A DNA stretch of 32,416 nt from Allorhizobium borbori (lineage in GTDB: Bacteria; Pseudomonadota; Alphaproteobacteria; Rhizobiales; Rhizobiaceae), in the NCBI RefSeq assembly GCF_014196535.1, contig NZ_JACIDU010000028.1:1-32416 (forward strand), in the 5' to 3' direction. How positions within the stretch are numbered: position 1 is the first letter of the stretch; every line of letters starts with the position of its first letter. This document shows, piece after piece, positions 8,058 to 16,128 of the stretch. Below the pieces are notes generated by a model. That model made no database searches. It saw nothing but the letters and a program-made list of their open reading frames with translations, and was not told where the DNA came from. Both the position numbers and the translations under genes were made by a program.

Positions 8058-8864
8058 CTATGCTTCCGCGCGGCGGCGGCGCAGCAGCATGCCGATAAGA
8101 CCGCCGCCGAGCAGAAGGGCCGCGGCGGAAAGCGTGCTCATCGTGCCGAGTGCGGGCACCATGGGCGTATAGCCCGCCACCATCTTGGAATAGAGCCACT
8201 TCGGAATGGTGGAATCCACACCCGCAGTATAAAGCGACAGCGGAAAATTGCCCCAGGACAGAAGGAAGGCGAAGAGCGCGCCCGACCAAATGCCGGGCCA
8301 TAGGATCGGCAGTGTCACCTCGCGCAGGATGAACCAGCGGCTGGCGCCGAGATCGCGCGCGGCCTCCTCCAGCGTCGGATCGAAACCATAGACCTGAATG
8401 GCGATGACGAGCGTCACGACCGGTACGATCCACACGAGATGCGCAATCACGGCAGTCATCCAGCTTGGATTGATACCGAGCGCATTGAACCAGAGCAGCA
8501 GCGCCAGGCCCAGCACCGGCTGCGGGAAGAAGATCGGCAGCAGGATGATCTTCTGATAAAGCTTGCGACCCTTCCATTCATACCGGGCGAAGGCAAGCGC
8601 ACCGAAGAAGGCGAAAAGCACCGACACCAGCGTGACGATGACGGCAATCAGCAGCGAGTTGTGGACGAGCGTCTGGATTTCCAGCGAACTCAGCGTCTTC
8701 TCCCACCATTCCCCGGAAAAAACCTTCACCGGAAACACGAAGTAGCGCCCCTTCGTCAGCCCCGCCAGCGCACCACACAGGATGGGGAGGTAAACGAGAA
8801 GAAGAACGAAGGCGGTCCAGACGCGAATGGCGAAGCGGGTTCGGATTTGTGCGCGGGTTTCCAT
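8058..8864 (-). CDS. ABC transporter permease, PotC type
   Basis: This 268-residue inner-membrane protein has about six hydrophobic segments and the cytoplasmic EAA loop typical of binding-protein-dependent permeases (EEAARDLGASRW, followed by LPILWPGI). It resembles PotC of spermidine/putrescine importers. The start at 8864 is supported by GGAGGTGA, which lies within the last codons of the preceding permease gene; only 4 nt separate the two genes, so they are probably translationally coupled. It pairs with the PotB-type permease to form the membrane channel. Confidence 0.92.
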   Translation of the reverse strand: METRAQIRTRFAIRVWTAFVLLLVYLPILCGALAGLTKGRYFVFPVKVFSGEWWEKTLSSLEIQTLVHNSLLIAVIVTLVSVLFAFFGALAFARYEWKGRKLYQKIILLPIFFPQPVLGLALLLWFNALGINPSWMTAVIAHLVWIVPVVTLVIAIQVYGFDPTLEEAARDLGASRWFILREVTLPILWPGIWSGALFAFLLSWGNFPLSLYTAGVDSTIPKWLYSKMVAGYTPMVPALGTMSTLSAAALLLGGGLIGMLLRRRRAEA

Positions 8865-8868
8865 CAGA

Positions 8869-9771
8869 TCACCTCCGGCCCAGAATGCGGTCAAGATCGA
8901 GTTTCGACAGCACGGTCAGCGCCAGCCCGCTGACGATGACGACGAGAATGAGCGCCAGCGCCGAGCCAAGCGGCCAGTTCTGCGCGTAGGTGAAGGCGAC
9001 CTCGATATCCTGCGCGATGGTAATGACCGATTGCCCGCCGAGGATCTTCGATTCCGCGATGGCACCGGCTCCCAGAACGAAAGTCAGCAGCATGCCGATC
9101 AGAATGCCGGGCATGGCGAGCGGCAGTTCCACTTCACGCCAGATCATGAAACGACCGGCCCCCAGATCCCGCGCCGCATCGATGAGGTCCTTCGGCACCA
9201 TGGCAATGCCGAGCGTCATCGGAAACAGCATGAACGGCAGATAGACGTAGAGCATCCCGAAGAGAATGGCGCCGGGCGTGTAAAGCAGTTCCGGTCCGCC
9301 GGAAAAGCCCAGCGCTTTCAGCGCGCCGTCCAGCACGCCATTCTTGATGAAGAACAGAACCCAGCCGTAAAGCCGGACATTTTCCGAGACGAACAGAGGA
9401 AAGACGAAGAGAACAGAGACGAAGCCGGCCCACTTGCCAAACAATCGGTGCAGACCGTAGGCGATGGGATAGGCGATGATCGCAAGCAGCACGACGGTTG
9501 CCACCGCATAGGCGATCGACCAGGCGAACGAGGTCCAGACCGTGTTGGCCGGATCGAAGATCACCGCGAAGTTTGCCAGCGTGAAGGAGCGGAAGGCATC
9601 GAAGCTTTTCGGTGTGGCAAAGGCATAGGCCGCCACCGTCAGAAGCGGCGCAAGGAAACCGAGACCCAGCAACACCACAACGGGGCCGGACGCCCGAAGG
9701 CCCGGCGACACCTGGATGCCTTTCGGTGACGTATCGACAGTCTGGCTTTGGTGCTCAATCGCAACGGCCAT
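8869..9771 (-). CDS. ABC transporter permease, PotB type
   Basis: This 300-residue permease has an N-terminal cytoplasmic segment of about 30 residues, six predicted membrane segments and an EAA-like loop (IDAARDLGAGRF, then LPLAMPGI). It belongs to the spermidine/putrescine-type permeases (PotB/PotH). The ATG at 9771 is chosen because it lies 2 nt after the ATPase stop with a GGGGGA ribosome binding site just upstream; an ATG at 9810 would overlap the ATPase gene. It is the partner of the PotC-type permease encoded immediately downstream. Confidence 0.92.
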   Translation of the reverse strand: MAVAIEHQSQTVDTSPKGIQVSPGLRASGPVVVLLGLGFLAPLLTVAAYAFATPKSFDAFRSFTLANFAVIFDPANTVWTSFAWSIAYAVATVVLLAIIAYPIAYGLHRLFGKWAGFVSVLFVFPLFVSENVRLYGWVLFFIKNGVLDGALKALGFSGGPELLYTPGAILFGMLYVYLPFMLFPMTLGIAMVPKDLIDAARDLGAGRFMIWREVELPLAMPGILIGMLLTFVLGAGAIAESKILGGQSVITIAQDIEVAFTYAQNWPLGSALALILVVIVSGLALTVLSKLDLDRILGRR

Positions 9772-9773
9772 TC

Positions 9774-10886
9774 TCAATCCCCCACCACGATGGCATCCGC
9801 CGCATCCCAACCGATGGTCACGGCATCGCCGGCGCTCACGGCACCACCGCGCGGAGCCTCCACCAGATAGATGCGCTCACCGGCATGGACCTGATACTGC
9901 ATGCGCGAACCGAGCGAATATTCGTTGTAGATCGTGCCCTGGATGGCATTATCGACGGCGGCGCCGGTCGGCACGAAGCGCATCGTCTCGGGCCGCACGA
10001 TCACGGTTGCCGCGTCGCTCACCCCTTCCGGCAGGCCGGAAACAACGAGAGCCTTGCCATCGGCGGCTTTCCAGCCATCTGCACCACGCCTCACCTCGAA
10101 ACTGTTCACCTCGCCGAAGAATTCGGCGACGAAACGGTTTGCGGGCTTCGTATAGATTTCCTCCGGCGTGCCGATCTGCACGAGTTTGCCACGGCTCATG
10201 ACGCCGACGCGATCCGACATCACCATCGCCTCTTCGAGGGAATGGGTGATGTACACAAAGGTCTTGCCGCTGACCCGGTGCAGATCCTTCAGCTCCTTTT
10301 CCAGCGCCTTCTTCAGCTTGTAGTCGAGCGCCGACAAAGGCTCATCGAAGAACAGAACGTCAGGGTCATAGGCAAAGGCGCGTGCCAGCGCCACGCGCTG
10401 CTTTTCACCGCCGGAACAGCGCATGACATTCTTGCCATAATAACTTTCCGGCAGGCGCACCATGCGCATCAGTTCCAGCGCGCGCGCCTTGCGCTCGGCC
10501 GGCGGCATCTTGCGCACCTTCAACGGAAACTCGATGTTCTCGCCCACCGTCTTGTGCGGAAAAAGGGCCAGCGACTGAAAGACGAGGCACGTCGGTCGCT
10601 TGTCGGCCGGCACATCGTTGATGAGATTGCCGCGCAGCGTGATGTAGCCCTCGCTCGGGCCCTCCATGCCGGCAAGCATTCTCAAAAGCGTTGTCTTGCC
10701 CGAACCGGATGGGCCGACGATGGAGACGAATTCACCTTCCTTGAAGTCCACATTGACTCCATCAACGGCGGCGAATTCGCCGAACACCTTCCGCACGCCA
10801 ACAAGCTGCAGCACGGGTTTCGCCTGCGGCACGGCACTGGCAAGGGGCTCCGCAGCGATGGCGGAAGAAGTCACAGCAAGGGTCAT
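9774..10886 (-). CDS. ABC transporter ATP-binding protein, PotA type
   Basis: This 370-residue ATPase energises the importer. It has a Walker A motif GPSGSGKT at residues 58-65, the signature CSGGEKQRVALARA (with Cys where most relatives have Leu), Walker B and D-loop LFFDEPLSALD, a switch His in TYITHSLEEA-type context (YITHSLEEA), and a C-terminal TOBE-type regulatory domain. The start at 10886 has GGAG upstream; an ATG at 10919 would add 11 residues. It sits between the substrate-binding protein gene (87 nt upstream) and the permease gene (2 nt downstream). The family imports polyamines, putrescine-like amines, iron or related solutes; order and partners here fit the polyamine group. Confidence 0.93.
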   Translation of the reverse strand: MTLAVTSSAIAAEPLASAVPQAKPVLQLVGVRKVFGEFAAVDGVNVDFKEGEFVSIVGPSGSGKTTLLRMLAGMEGPSEGYITLRGNLINDVPADKRPTCLVFQSLALFPHKTVGENIEFPLKVRKMPPAERKARALELMRMVRLPESYYGKNVMRCSGGEKQRVALARAFAYDPDVLFFDEPLSALDYKLKKALEKELKDLHRVSGKTFVYITHSLEEAMVMSDRVGVMSRGKLVQIGTPEEIYTKPANRFVAEFFGEVNSFEVRRGADGWKAADGKALVVSGLPEGVSDAATVIVRPETMRFVPTGAAVDNAIQGTIYNEYSLGSRMQYQVHAGERIYLVEAPRGGAVSAGDAVTIGWDAADAIVVGD

Positions 10887-10973
10887 TTCACGCTCCGGAA
10901 AGAAGCGTTTCGCCGCCACGGACGGGCGTCGAAACGCTTTGTCACTCAGCCTTCAGACGGGTTGGTGAACCAC

Positions 10974-12119
10974 TCAACCACGCAGACGCTTGGCGGCAGT
11001 CATCAGGTCCAGCGCCTTTTCGTAATCGGGCACGATGTCATATTCGGCCGAACGCGCCATTTCCTCCTCAAGGCTATCCCACTGAATAGCTTCCAGTTCG
11101 TCCTTCGTGAAGAGATCGAAGCACTTCTTGTTGCCCATCTGCGAGACGGGATTGAACGTACCCTCGGCAAAGGCGACCGTATGGGCCACTTCCGGTTGCT
11201 GAACATATTTCAGGAACTCGGTCGCGAGCGGCGAAAGATCTGGGTTGTTGACGGTCGAGGTGATCTCGATCCACGAAATGCCGCCCTTGCCATCGATCGG
11301 CCCCTTGAGCGGCGTTACAGCACGCAGGTTGAGATAGCCATCGGCGCGGGCCGGCGAAACGGAATAGGTGCCACCGGTGAGATGCAAATCGATTTCGCCG
11401 GAGACCAGCGCCTGATTGAGCGAGGCGATATCGCCCACCATCTTCGCCCCCTTGAACACCTTCTCCGCCGTCTCTGAGAACAGCTTCATTTCGGCATCCG
11501 TATGTTCCTTGAACGGGTTAATGCCGGCGACCATGAAGATGCCGAAGACGTTCCAGTCGTCCGATTCCAGAATGCCGTACTTGCCCGCCAGCGCCGGATC
11601 GGCAAACAGCGCCCAGCCCTGCTCTTCCGCCGTCGCACGGCTCACCTTGTCGGTATTGACGACAAAGGAATAGGGCCCGAAACGCTGCGCCATGCCCAGC
11701 AGGTCCTTACCATCATCACTCATGGCCCAGCGATACGGCGACTTGAACTGGGGCAGCATGGTGTCGAAATAGGGCTCGAACTCGGCCTTGGGCAGCGGCT
11801 TGATGAGGCCGGCAGGCGCCATGACCTTGCGCGCCCAGGGATTATTGACGTTGATGAGGTCCCAGATCCTGGTTTCGCCAGCGCGCAGGCGGTTGATCAT
11901 GGTCGGGTCATTGGTCAGCGATTCCGCCTTGACGGTCGCACCCTTTGAAGAACGGAACGGATCGAGCACCTGCGCGGAGTTATAGCCCTCCCAGCACAGG
12001 ATGTTCAGCTCCTTTTCGCGGCCGGCAGCAAGCGCCCGGCCGGCCGTCGCCATCGGGCCGGCAACCGCCGCCGCACCCACGGCCTGCATGAAATTGCGTC
12101 TGGTGAGGTTCATCATCAT
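10974..12119 (-). CDS. Polyamine-type ABC substrate-binding protein with Tat-like signal peptide
   Basis: This periplasmic binding protein of about 381 residues is of the PotD/PotF-like group (the mature region begins with a segment like ELNILCWEGYNS, typical of this family). Its N-terminus has a twin-arginine pattern, TRRNFMQAVG, a hydrophobic stretch and an Ala-rich cleavage region (GRALAAG), which suggests Tat export. Three consecutive ATG codons (12119, 12116, 12113) follow an AAAGGGGA ribosome binding site, so the start is uncertain by one or two residues. It is the first gene of the importer operon. The ligand is probably a small amine or quaternary compound, but binding-site residues were not resolved. 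Confidence 0.9.
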   Translation of the reverse strand: MMMNLTRRNFMQAVGAAAVAGPMATAGRALAAGREKELNILCWEGYNSAQVLDPFRSSKGATVKAESLTNDPTMINRLRAGETRIWDLINVNNPWARKVMAPAGLIKPLPKAEFEPYFDTMLPQFKSPYRWAMSDDGKDLLGMAQRFGPYSFVVNTDKVSRATAEEQGWALFADPALAGKYGILESDDWNVFGIFMVAGINPFKEHTDAEMKLFSETAEKVFKGAKMVGDIASLNQALVSGEIDLHLTGGTYSVSPARADGYLNLRAVTPLKGPIDGKGGISWIEITSTVNNPDLSPLATEFLKYVQQPEVAHTVAFAEGTFNPVSQMGNKKCFDLFTKDELEAIQWDSLEEEMARSAEYDIVPDYEKALDLMTAAKRLRG

Positions 12120-12413
12120 CGTTCCCCTTTGTTGATGCCGGCTCCGGCTTTTCATGTTGGAAGTGTGTCGTAAAAATGTGTGGTTTACAACATTTATTTT
12201 CTGCGTCATTCTGCTTTTTAGAGGCGGCTCCGGACCATGGAAATGTTCCGGAGTTGCCTTTCGGGAGTGCGGGATCGTCGCCCATTTTCCTTGTATTTCC
12301 ACGGTAATTTTCCATCCTGCCGTGGATAACAGGGCTCTGGGACCAAGCGCCGCCGAACAGGTGGGCAGATGCCGCAAATTTCAGCAGCAACCACAACGGA
12401 AAATGAGCGAAAA
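12120..12413. promoter_or_regulatory. Divergent regulatory region between binding-protein gene and SDR gene
   Basis: This 294-nt gene-free stretch must hold both promoters. It contains an inverted repeat CTCCGGA / TCCGGAG (12228-12234 and 12247-12253, 12-nt spacer). Closer to the binding-protein gene lie ATGTTGGA (12154-12161) and TTTACAACATTTA (12184-12196). These two words recur nearly unchanged in the tandem palindrome at 15996-16035, hinting at a shared regulator. Arms AAATGT (12174-12179) and ACATTT (12190-12195) form a further short inverted repeat. Confidence 0.5.
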
Positions 12414-13184
12414 ATGTTGAAGTCGCTACAGGGGAAAACAGTCATCGTGACCGGCGCCAGCCGCGGGATCGGCAAGGGCATCGCAAAACGTTTCGGCGAG
12501 GCGGGCCTCAATGTCCTCGTCGTTTCGCGCAACCAGGCGGATGCGGATGCCGTCGCAGCCGAAATCGGCCCGCACGCCTCGGGCTTTGCCGCCGATGTTT
12601 CAACGCCGGCTGGAACGGACGCCATGGTGAAGGCCGCTGTCGAGCGCTTCGGCGGCGTCGATATTCTTTGCGCCAATGCCGGCATCTTCCCGGCGGCAAA
12701 ACTGGGCGAGATGACCGCTGCCGATTTCGACCACGTCCTCTCCACCAATTTGAAGAGCACCTTCCTCTCCGTCTCCTCCGTTCTGCCGGAAATGACGAAG
12801 AAGGGTTCGGGCCGCATCATCATCACCTCCTCGATCACCGGGCCGATCACCGGCTATCCCGGCTGGTCGCATTACGGCGCATCGAAGGCCGGCCAGCTCG
12901 GTTTCATGCGCACGGCGGCCATCGAGCTTGCGCCGAAGAGTATCACTGTCAACGCCGTCATGCCCGGCAATATCATGACGGAAGGGCTGGAGGGCAACGG
13001 CCCCGAATATATCGCTGCCATGGAAGCCTCCGTTCCGCTGCGTCGCCTCGGCACGCCGGAGGATATTGCCAATGCCGCCCTCTTCTTCGCCTCGGAAGAA
13101 GCCGCCTATATCACCGGCCAGAGCATTGTGGTCGATGGCGGGCAGATCCTGCCGGAATCGCTCGGCGCGCTGGAAGCCATGTAA
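12414..13184 (+). CDS. Short-chain dehydrogenase/reductase
   Basis: This 256-residue classical SDR has the NAD(P)-binding motif TGASRGIG (13-20), NAG (88-90), and the catalytic residues Ser139/Ser140 (ITSS), Tyr154 and Lys158 (YGASK). The C-terminal segment DGGQILPES is typical of the FabG-like group. Arg17 in the glycine motif and no acidic residue directly after the second strand would be compatible with NADP(H), a weak inference. The start at 12414 is chosen because the fold begins nine residues later; an in-frame ATG at 12369 would add 15 residues and has AGGTGGG close by. It is divergent from the amine-importer operon, so oxidation or reduction of an imported alcohol or ketone is plausible. 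Confidence 0.9.
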   Translation: MLKSLQGKTVIVTGASRGIGKGIAKRFGEAGLNVLVVSRNQADADAVAAEIGPHASGFAADVSTPAGTDAMVKAAVERFGGVDILCANAGIFPAAKLGEMTAADFDHVLSTNLKSTFLSVSSVLPEMTKKGSGRIIITSSITGPITGYPGWSHYGASKAGQLGFMRTAAIELAPKSITVNAVMPGNIMTEGLEGNGPEYIAAMEASVPLRRLGTPEDIANAALFFASEEAAYITGQSIVVDGGQILPESLGALEAM

Positions 13185-13192
13185 CGGGATTT

Positions 13193-13227
13193 CGGCGGCT
13201 CGCCCAGCGCGCGGCCGCCGCTTTCTT
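13193..13227 (+). terminator. Candidate terminator after the SDR gene
   Basis: GC-rich arms CGGCGGC (13193-13199) and GCCGCCG (13214-13220) flank a 14-nt loop and are followed by CTTTCTT. This fits an imperfect intrinsic terminator 9 nt after the SDR stop codon. Confidence 0.5.
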
Positions 13228-13308
13228 AACCTCGCACGCCACCCCTTGAATATGACAGTCTTCCGCCCCAGACTTGCAACAGGATCAATGCGCATCTGGA
13301 GTTTCAAA

Positions 13309-13644
13309 GTGGGCGACAAGATCAAGAAGACATACAAGGCGCTGCTGGATGGCGCCGAACTCGGCCTTTCCGGCCAAGCGCTCTACAGGTTTGTGACGGA
13401 CAAATATCCGAAGGCTACCAGCAAGCGCATCGTCAAAGCAGCGCTTCTGGCCCTGTCAGACCCCGATGTGACGAGCGAGGCGACCTTGCACGCCATTTAT
13501 GCGCTGGCCATCAAGCACCGCCTCGACCCCGCCACGGCAGAAGATGGAGATGACGACGCGGTCGCCTTCGCCAAGGCGCCTAGCGCCAGCGCCATTCAGG
13601 ACGACCATAGCGTCCAGCTTCTGGACGCGACGGACGACGCCTGA
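13309..13644 (+). CDS. Small conserved-looking protein of unknown function
   Basis: I do not recognise a named family. The 111-residue protein has a basic, helical-looking N-terminal half (VGDKIKKTYKALLDGAELGL, then TDKYPKATSKRIVKAALLAL) and an acidic C-terminal tail with DGDDD. A GTG start at 13309 is favoured because GGAG (13298-13301) lies exactly 7 nt upstream; in-frame ATGs at 13288 and 13252 are alternatives with weaker sites. It ends 1 nt from the stop codon of the convergent aminotransferase-like gene. There are no signal peptide or membrane segments. Confidence 0.7.
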   Translation: MGDKIKKTYKALLDGAELGLSGQALYRFVTDKYPKATSKRIVKAALLALSDPDVTSEATLHAIYALAIKHRLDPATAEDGDDDAVAFAKAPSASAIQDDHSVQLLDATDDA

Positions 13645-13645
13645 A

Positions 13646-14977
13646 TCAGCGATTGCCGAGGATAGTGGAGAGGACGCCGGTGAAGTGATCGGCGTCCGCC
13701 TTCGAGAAGCATAGTGGCGGACGAATTTTCAGCGTCGCGCCGTATTTTCCAGCCGCACCGATCAGGATGCCGCTCTTCTTCATTTCATTGATGACATGGG
13801 TGGAAAGCGCCGTATCCGGCTCGCCATCCTCCAGTCCGATAAAATCGAGGCCGATGAAGAGACCGGCCCCGCGCACCGCGCCGATGGTGACGTGGCGTGA
13901 TTTGAGGTTTCGCAAGCTGTCAGCGAAATAGCTGCCGACATCGCGAGCGTTTTCCGTCAACCCCTCATCGGCGATCACATCGAGTACGGCAAGGCCCGCC
14001 GCAGCAGCGACCGGATTGCCGCCAAAGGTATTGAAATAGCCGGTTTCCTCGCAAAATTTCTGCAACAGGTCAGGCCGCGTGACGACGCCGCTCATCGGAA
14101 AGCCATTGCCCATCGGCTTGCCCATGGTCACGATATCCGGCGTCACGCCATGGCGCGCGAAGCCCCAGAGATTGAAGCCGGTGCGCCCGAAGCCCGGCTG
14201 AACCTCGTCGGCGATGAAGAGGCCACCCGCCTTGCGCACAGCTGCCACGGCCGGCTGGAGAAAGCCGGCGGGATCGGCATAGATCCCATCGCTCGAGAAG
14301 ATGGAATCGACGATCAAAGCGGCGGTGCCATAGCCCTCCTTCCTGAGATCGGCGATAGCCGCCTCGACATGGGCCGCAAAGCTTGCGGCAACGGCGGCGG
14401 GATCATTGCCCGACGGCGCCGGAACCGTGCGCACGAAAGGCGCTGGCTTGCGCTTCTTCAGCGCCGAGGGCGAAATTTCCGTCACCAGCGCGGTGTTGCC
14501 ATGATAGGCGGATTCCGTAACGATGAAGCCTTCCGCTCCCGTGCCGATGCGGGCAATCCGCATGGCCAAGTCGTTGCTTTCGCTGCCGGTGCAGGTCATC
14601 ACCAGATTGGAAAGACCTTCGGGATAGGTCGCCAGCAGTCGCTCCGAATAGGTCTCTACGATTTTCGTGAGGTAGCGGGTGTGAATGTTGATTTCCGCGG
14701 CCTGCTTGGCCATCGCAGCAACAACACGTGGATGGCAATGGCCGACGGAAGGCACGTTGTTATAGACATCCAGATATTTGCGGCCATCCGCATCGTACAT
14801 ATAGGTGCCTTCGGCGCGGACCATCTCGATGGGCTGCTCATAAAACAGCACCGAGGACGCACCAAAAGTGGCCGAACGGCGACGGACCCGCTCGGCAAGT
14901 TCTTCCGGAAAGCCTTCCGTACGGCTGGCATCGAAACGGTTGAGCGCCAGAATTTCCTTCAGGGGAGCAGCAGACAT
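13646..14977 (-). CDS. Class-III PLP enzyme, AGXT2L-like (probable phospho-lyase of a phosphorylated amino alcohol)
   Basis: This 443-residue fold-type I PLP enzyme has GSESND (131-136) for phosphate binding, Asp257 in IADEVQ, and the PLP lysine Lys287 in MGKPMGNG. The segment [12 protein letters not shown] (72-83) resembles the hallmark of the AGXT2L group, which includes human ethanolamine-phosphate phospho-lyase and 5-phosphohydroxylysine phospho-lyase. Members eliminate phosphate and ammonia to give an aldehyde. The gene upstream encodes an APH-fold kinase and ends 11 nt before this start, with a strong AAGGAGG site. A kinase plus phospho-lyase pair is the known logic of hydroxylysine and 1-amino-2-propanol/ethanolamine breakdown. 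Substrate is inferred only; an ordinary omega-aminotransferase is the alternative. Confidence 0.88.
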   Translation of the reverse strand: MSAAPLKEILALNRFDASRTEGFPEELAERVRRRSATFGASSVLFYEQPIEMVRAEGTYMYDADGRKYLDVYNNVPSVGHCHPRVVAAMAKQAAEINIHTRYLTKIVETYSERLLATYPEGLSNLVMTCTGSESNDLAMRIARIGTGAEGFIVTESAYHGNTALVTEISPSALKKRKPAPFVRTVPAPSGNDPAAVAASFAAHVEAAIADLRKEGYGTAALIVDSIFSSDGIYADPAGFLQPAVAAVRKAGGLFIADEVQPGFGRTGFNLWGFARHGVTPDIVTMGKPMGNGFPMSGVVTRPDLLQKFCEETGYFNTFGGNPVAAAAGLAVLDVIADEGLTENARDVGSYFADSLRNLKSRHVTIGAVRGAGLFIGLDFIGLEDGEPDTALSTHVINEMKKSGILIGAAGKYGATLKIRPPLCFSKADADHFTGVLSTILGNR

Positions 14978-14988
14978 GGACGGCCTCC

Positions 14989-15972
14989 TTAAACCGAAGC
15001 CAGAAAACGTTCGGCGAGCGCCACCGTGCCATCGGTGTAGCCCGACCCGAGCGCCTGCGCGGTCGGGGTTTCGGCATGCGACGCGATCCAGGCGGTCAAC
15101 TGCATACGACGCAGCATGACCAGCATGGGCAGCGCCGCTTCCTGTTCCGGCGGCAGCGGCGCAGTGTGTCGATAGCCCTCCAGCCAGGCGGCCATCAGTT
15201 CCGGCACGATCGGCTCATGCTCCATGAAGCTGATTGCCGCAGCAAAATCATAGGCAAACCACGAGAAACCGCAGTCATCGAAATCGATCACACCCAGCCT
15301 GTCGCCCTCCACCAGAAGGTTGGCTGCACGCATATCGCAATGCACGAGGCCGAAGCGATCGGGACCATAGCCAAAGGCAGCCGTGCGGGCTTCAAGCGCG
15401 GTGTGGGCGCGTTCGAGAATGGCTTTGCCATCCTGCGTCAGGCCAAGCGCCGCCCGCCAATCACCCCACCAGGCATCAGAGCCGAGAATATGATCGAAAT
15501 CCCACTTCTTGCGGACAAAATCCGGCGATCTTGCCCAGTCGCGGCTATGTTCGTGCAAGCGGGCATTGATCTCACCAAGCACGCCGTACCACTTCACGAG
15601 GTCGGATTCGGCATCCGGCTCCTTGCCGGACATGAAATCGAATGCAACGGCGTAACGCTGTGTTTCGCCGTCCGAGAAGGATTGCAACAGGCTTCCATTC
15701 GTCGCCGGGATCGCCTCCGGCGTCACCACCACGCCATCCTTGCGCAGCGCCTCCGTCCAGGCAAGCTCGGAGAGGATCTCCGCCTCGCTGTGATAATCGG
15801 GCCGGTGCACCCGCACGATCATGTCGCGGCCTGAAGGGTTCGAGACCCGAAACGTTGCGTTTTCGGAAATGGTCAGAAGCTTGACCGAGGCATCCGAACC
15901 AAGGCCCCAGACGGGCAGCGTCGCGGTGAGGCCATTGGCAAGTCGCGTCAGAAAATGTTCGTCATACAACAT
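14989..15972 (-). CDS. APH-fold phosphotransferase (candidate amino-alcohol or hydroxylysine kinase)
   Basis: This 327-residue kinase-like protein has the aminoglycoside/choline-kinase catalytic loop: His211, Asp213 and Asn218 in HCDMRAANLL, and the metal-binding Asp230 in IDFDD. The N-terminal lobe shows NATFRV and IVRVHRP, consistent with the nucleotide-binding strands. Its closest functional analogy is the hydroxylysine kinase / homoserine kinase type II group. It lies 11 nt upstream of the phospho-lyase-like gene and is presumably co-transcribed, so it probably phosphorylates the hydroxyl group of the same amino alcohol. The start at 15972 lacks a strong ribosome binding site. The promoter region beyond it contains a prominent tandem palindrome. 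Confidence 0.88.
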   Translation of the reverse strand: MLYDEHFLTRLANGLTATLPVWGLGSDASVKLLTISENATFRVSNPSGRDMIVRVHRPDYHSEAEILSELAWTEALRKDGVVVTPEAIPATNGSLLQSFSDGETQRYAVAFDFMSGKEPDAESDLVKWYGVLGEINARLHEHSRDWARSPDFVRKKWDFDHILGSDAWWGDWRAALGLTQDGKAILERAHTALEARTAAFGYGPDRFGLVHCDMRAANLLVEGDRLGVIDFDDCGFSWFAYDFAAAISFMEHEPIVPELMAAWLEGYRHTAPLPPEQEAALPMLVMLRRMQLTAWIASHAETPTAQALGSGYTDGTVALAERFLASV

Positions 15973-15995
15973 CGATTGCGAGTCCGAGACTATAT

Positions 15996-16035
15996 TGTTG
16001 GCAAATCCAACATGATTTATGTTGGATTTGCAACA
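15996..16035. promoter_or_regulatory. Tandem palindromic operator between kinase and peptidase genes
   Basis: Perfect 13-nt arms, GCAAATCCAACAT (16001-16013) and ATGTTGGATTTGC (16019-16031), are separated by 5 nt. Each half is itself a smaller palindrome: TGTTGG-N5-CCAACA (15996-16012) and ATGTTG-N6-CAACAT (16019-16036). This nested layout fits two adjacent dimer sites for one repressor, possibly GntR or LacI-like, though the family is a guess. It sits 24 nt upstream of the kinase start, where it would block that promoter, and about 95 nt upstream of the peptidase start. Confidence 0.75.
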
Positions 16036-16128
16036 TTGAATTTTGCCACTCCCACAGATTTGAACGGTTTACCCCGACCTGGCTCTGTGGCTACATCCAG
16101 ATCCACTCTCCGTTTCCGGCAGGCCGAC

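Noticed and set aside
9612-11477. A 621-codon open frame on the plus strand opposite the ABC ATPase and binding-protein genes
   Set aside because: It is antisense to genes with clear motifs, its translation has no recognisable domain, and such frames are expected from strong third-position GC bias.
12228-12253. The CTCCGGA/TCCGGAG inverted repeat as a terminator
   Set aside because: It lies between divergent genes, where no transcript ends, and has no T run; a regulatory site is more likely.
15955-16128. An N-terminal extension of the peptidase from an upstream in-frame ATG
   Set aside because: The extension would translate through the tandem palindrome and add 58 residues absent from the usual family length; ATG 16129 fits the family start.
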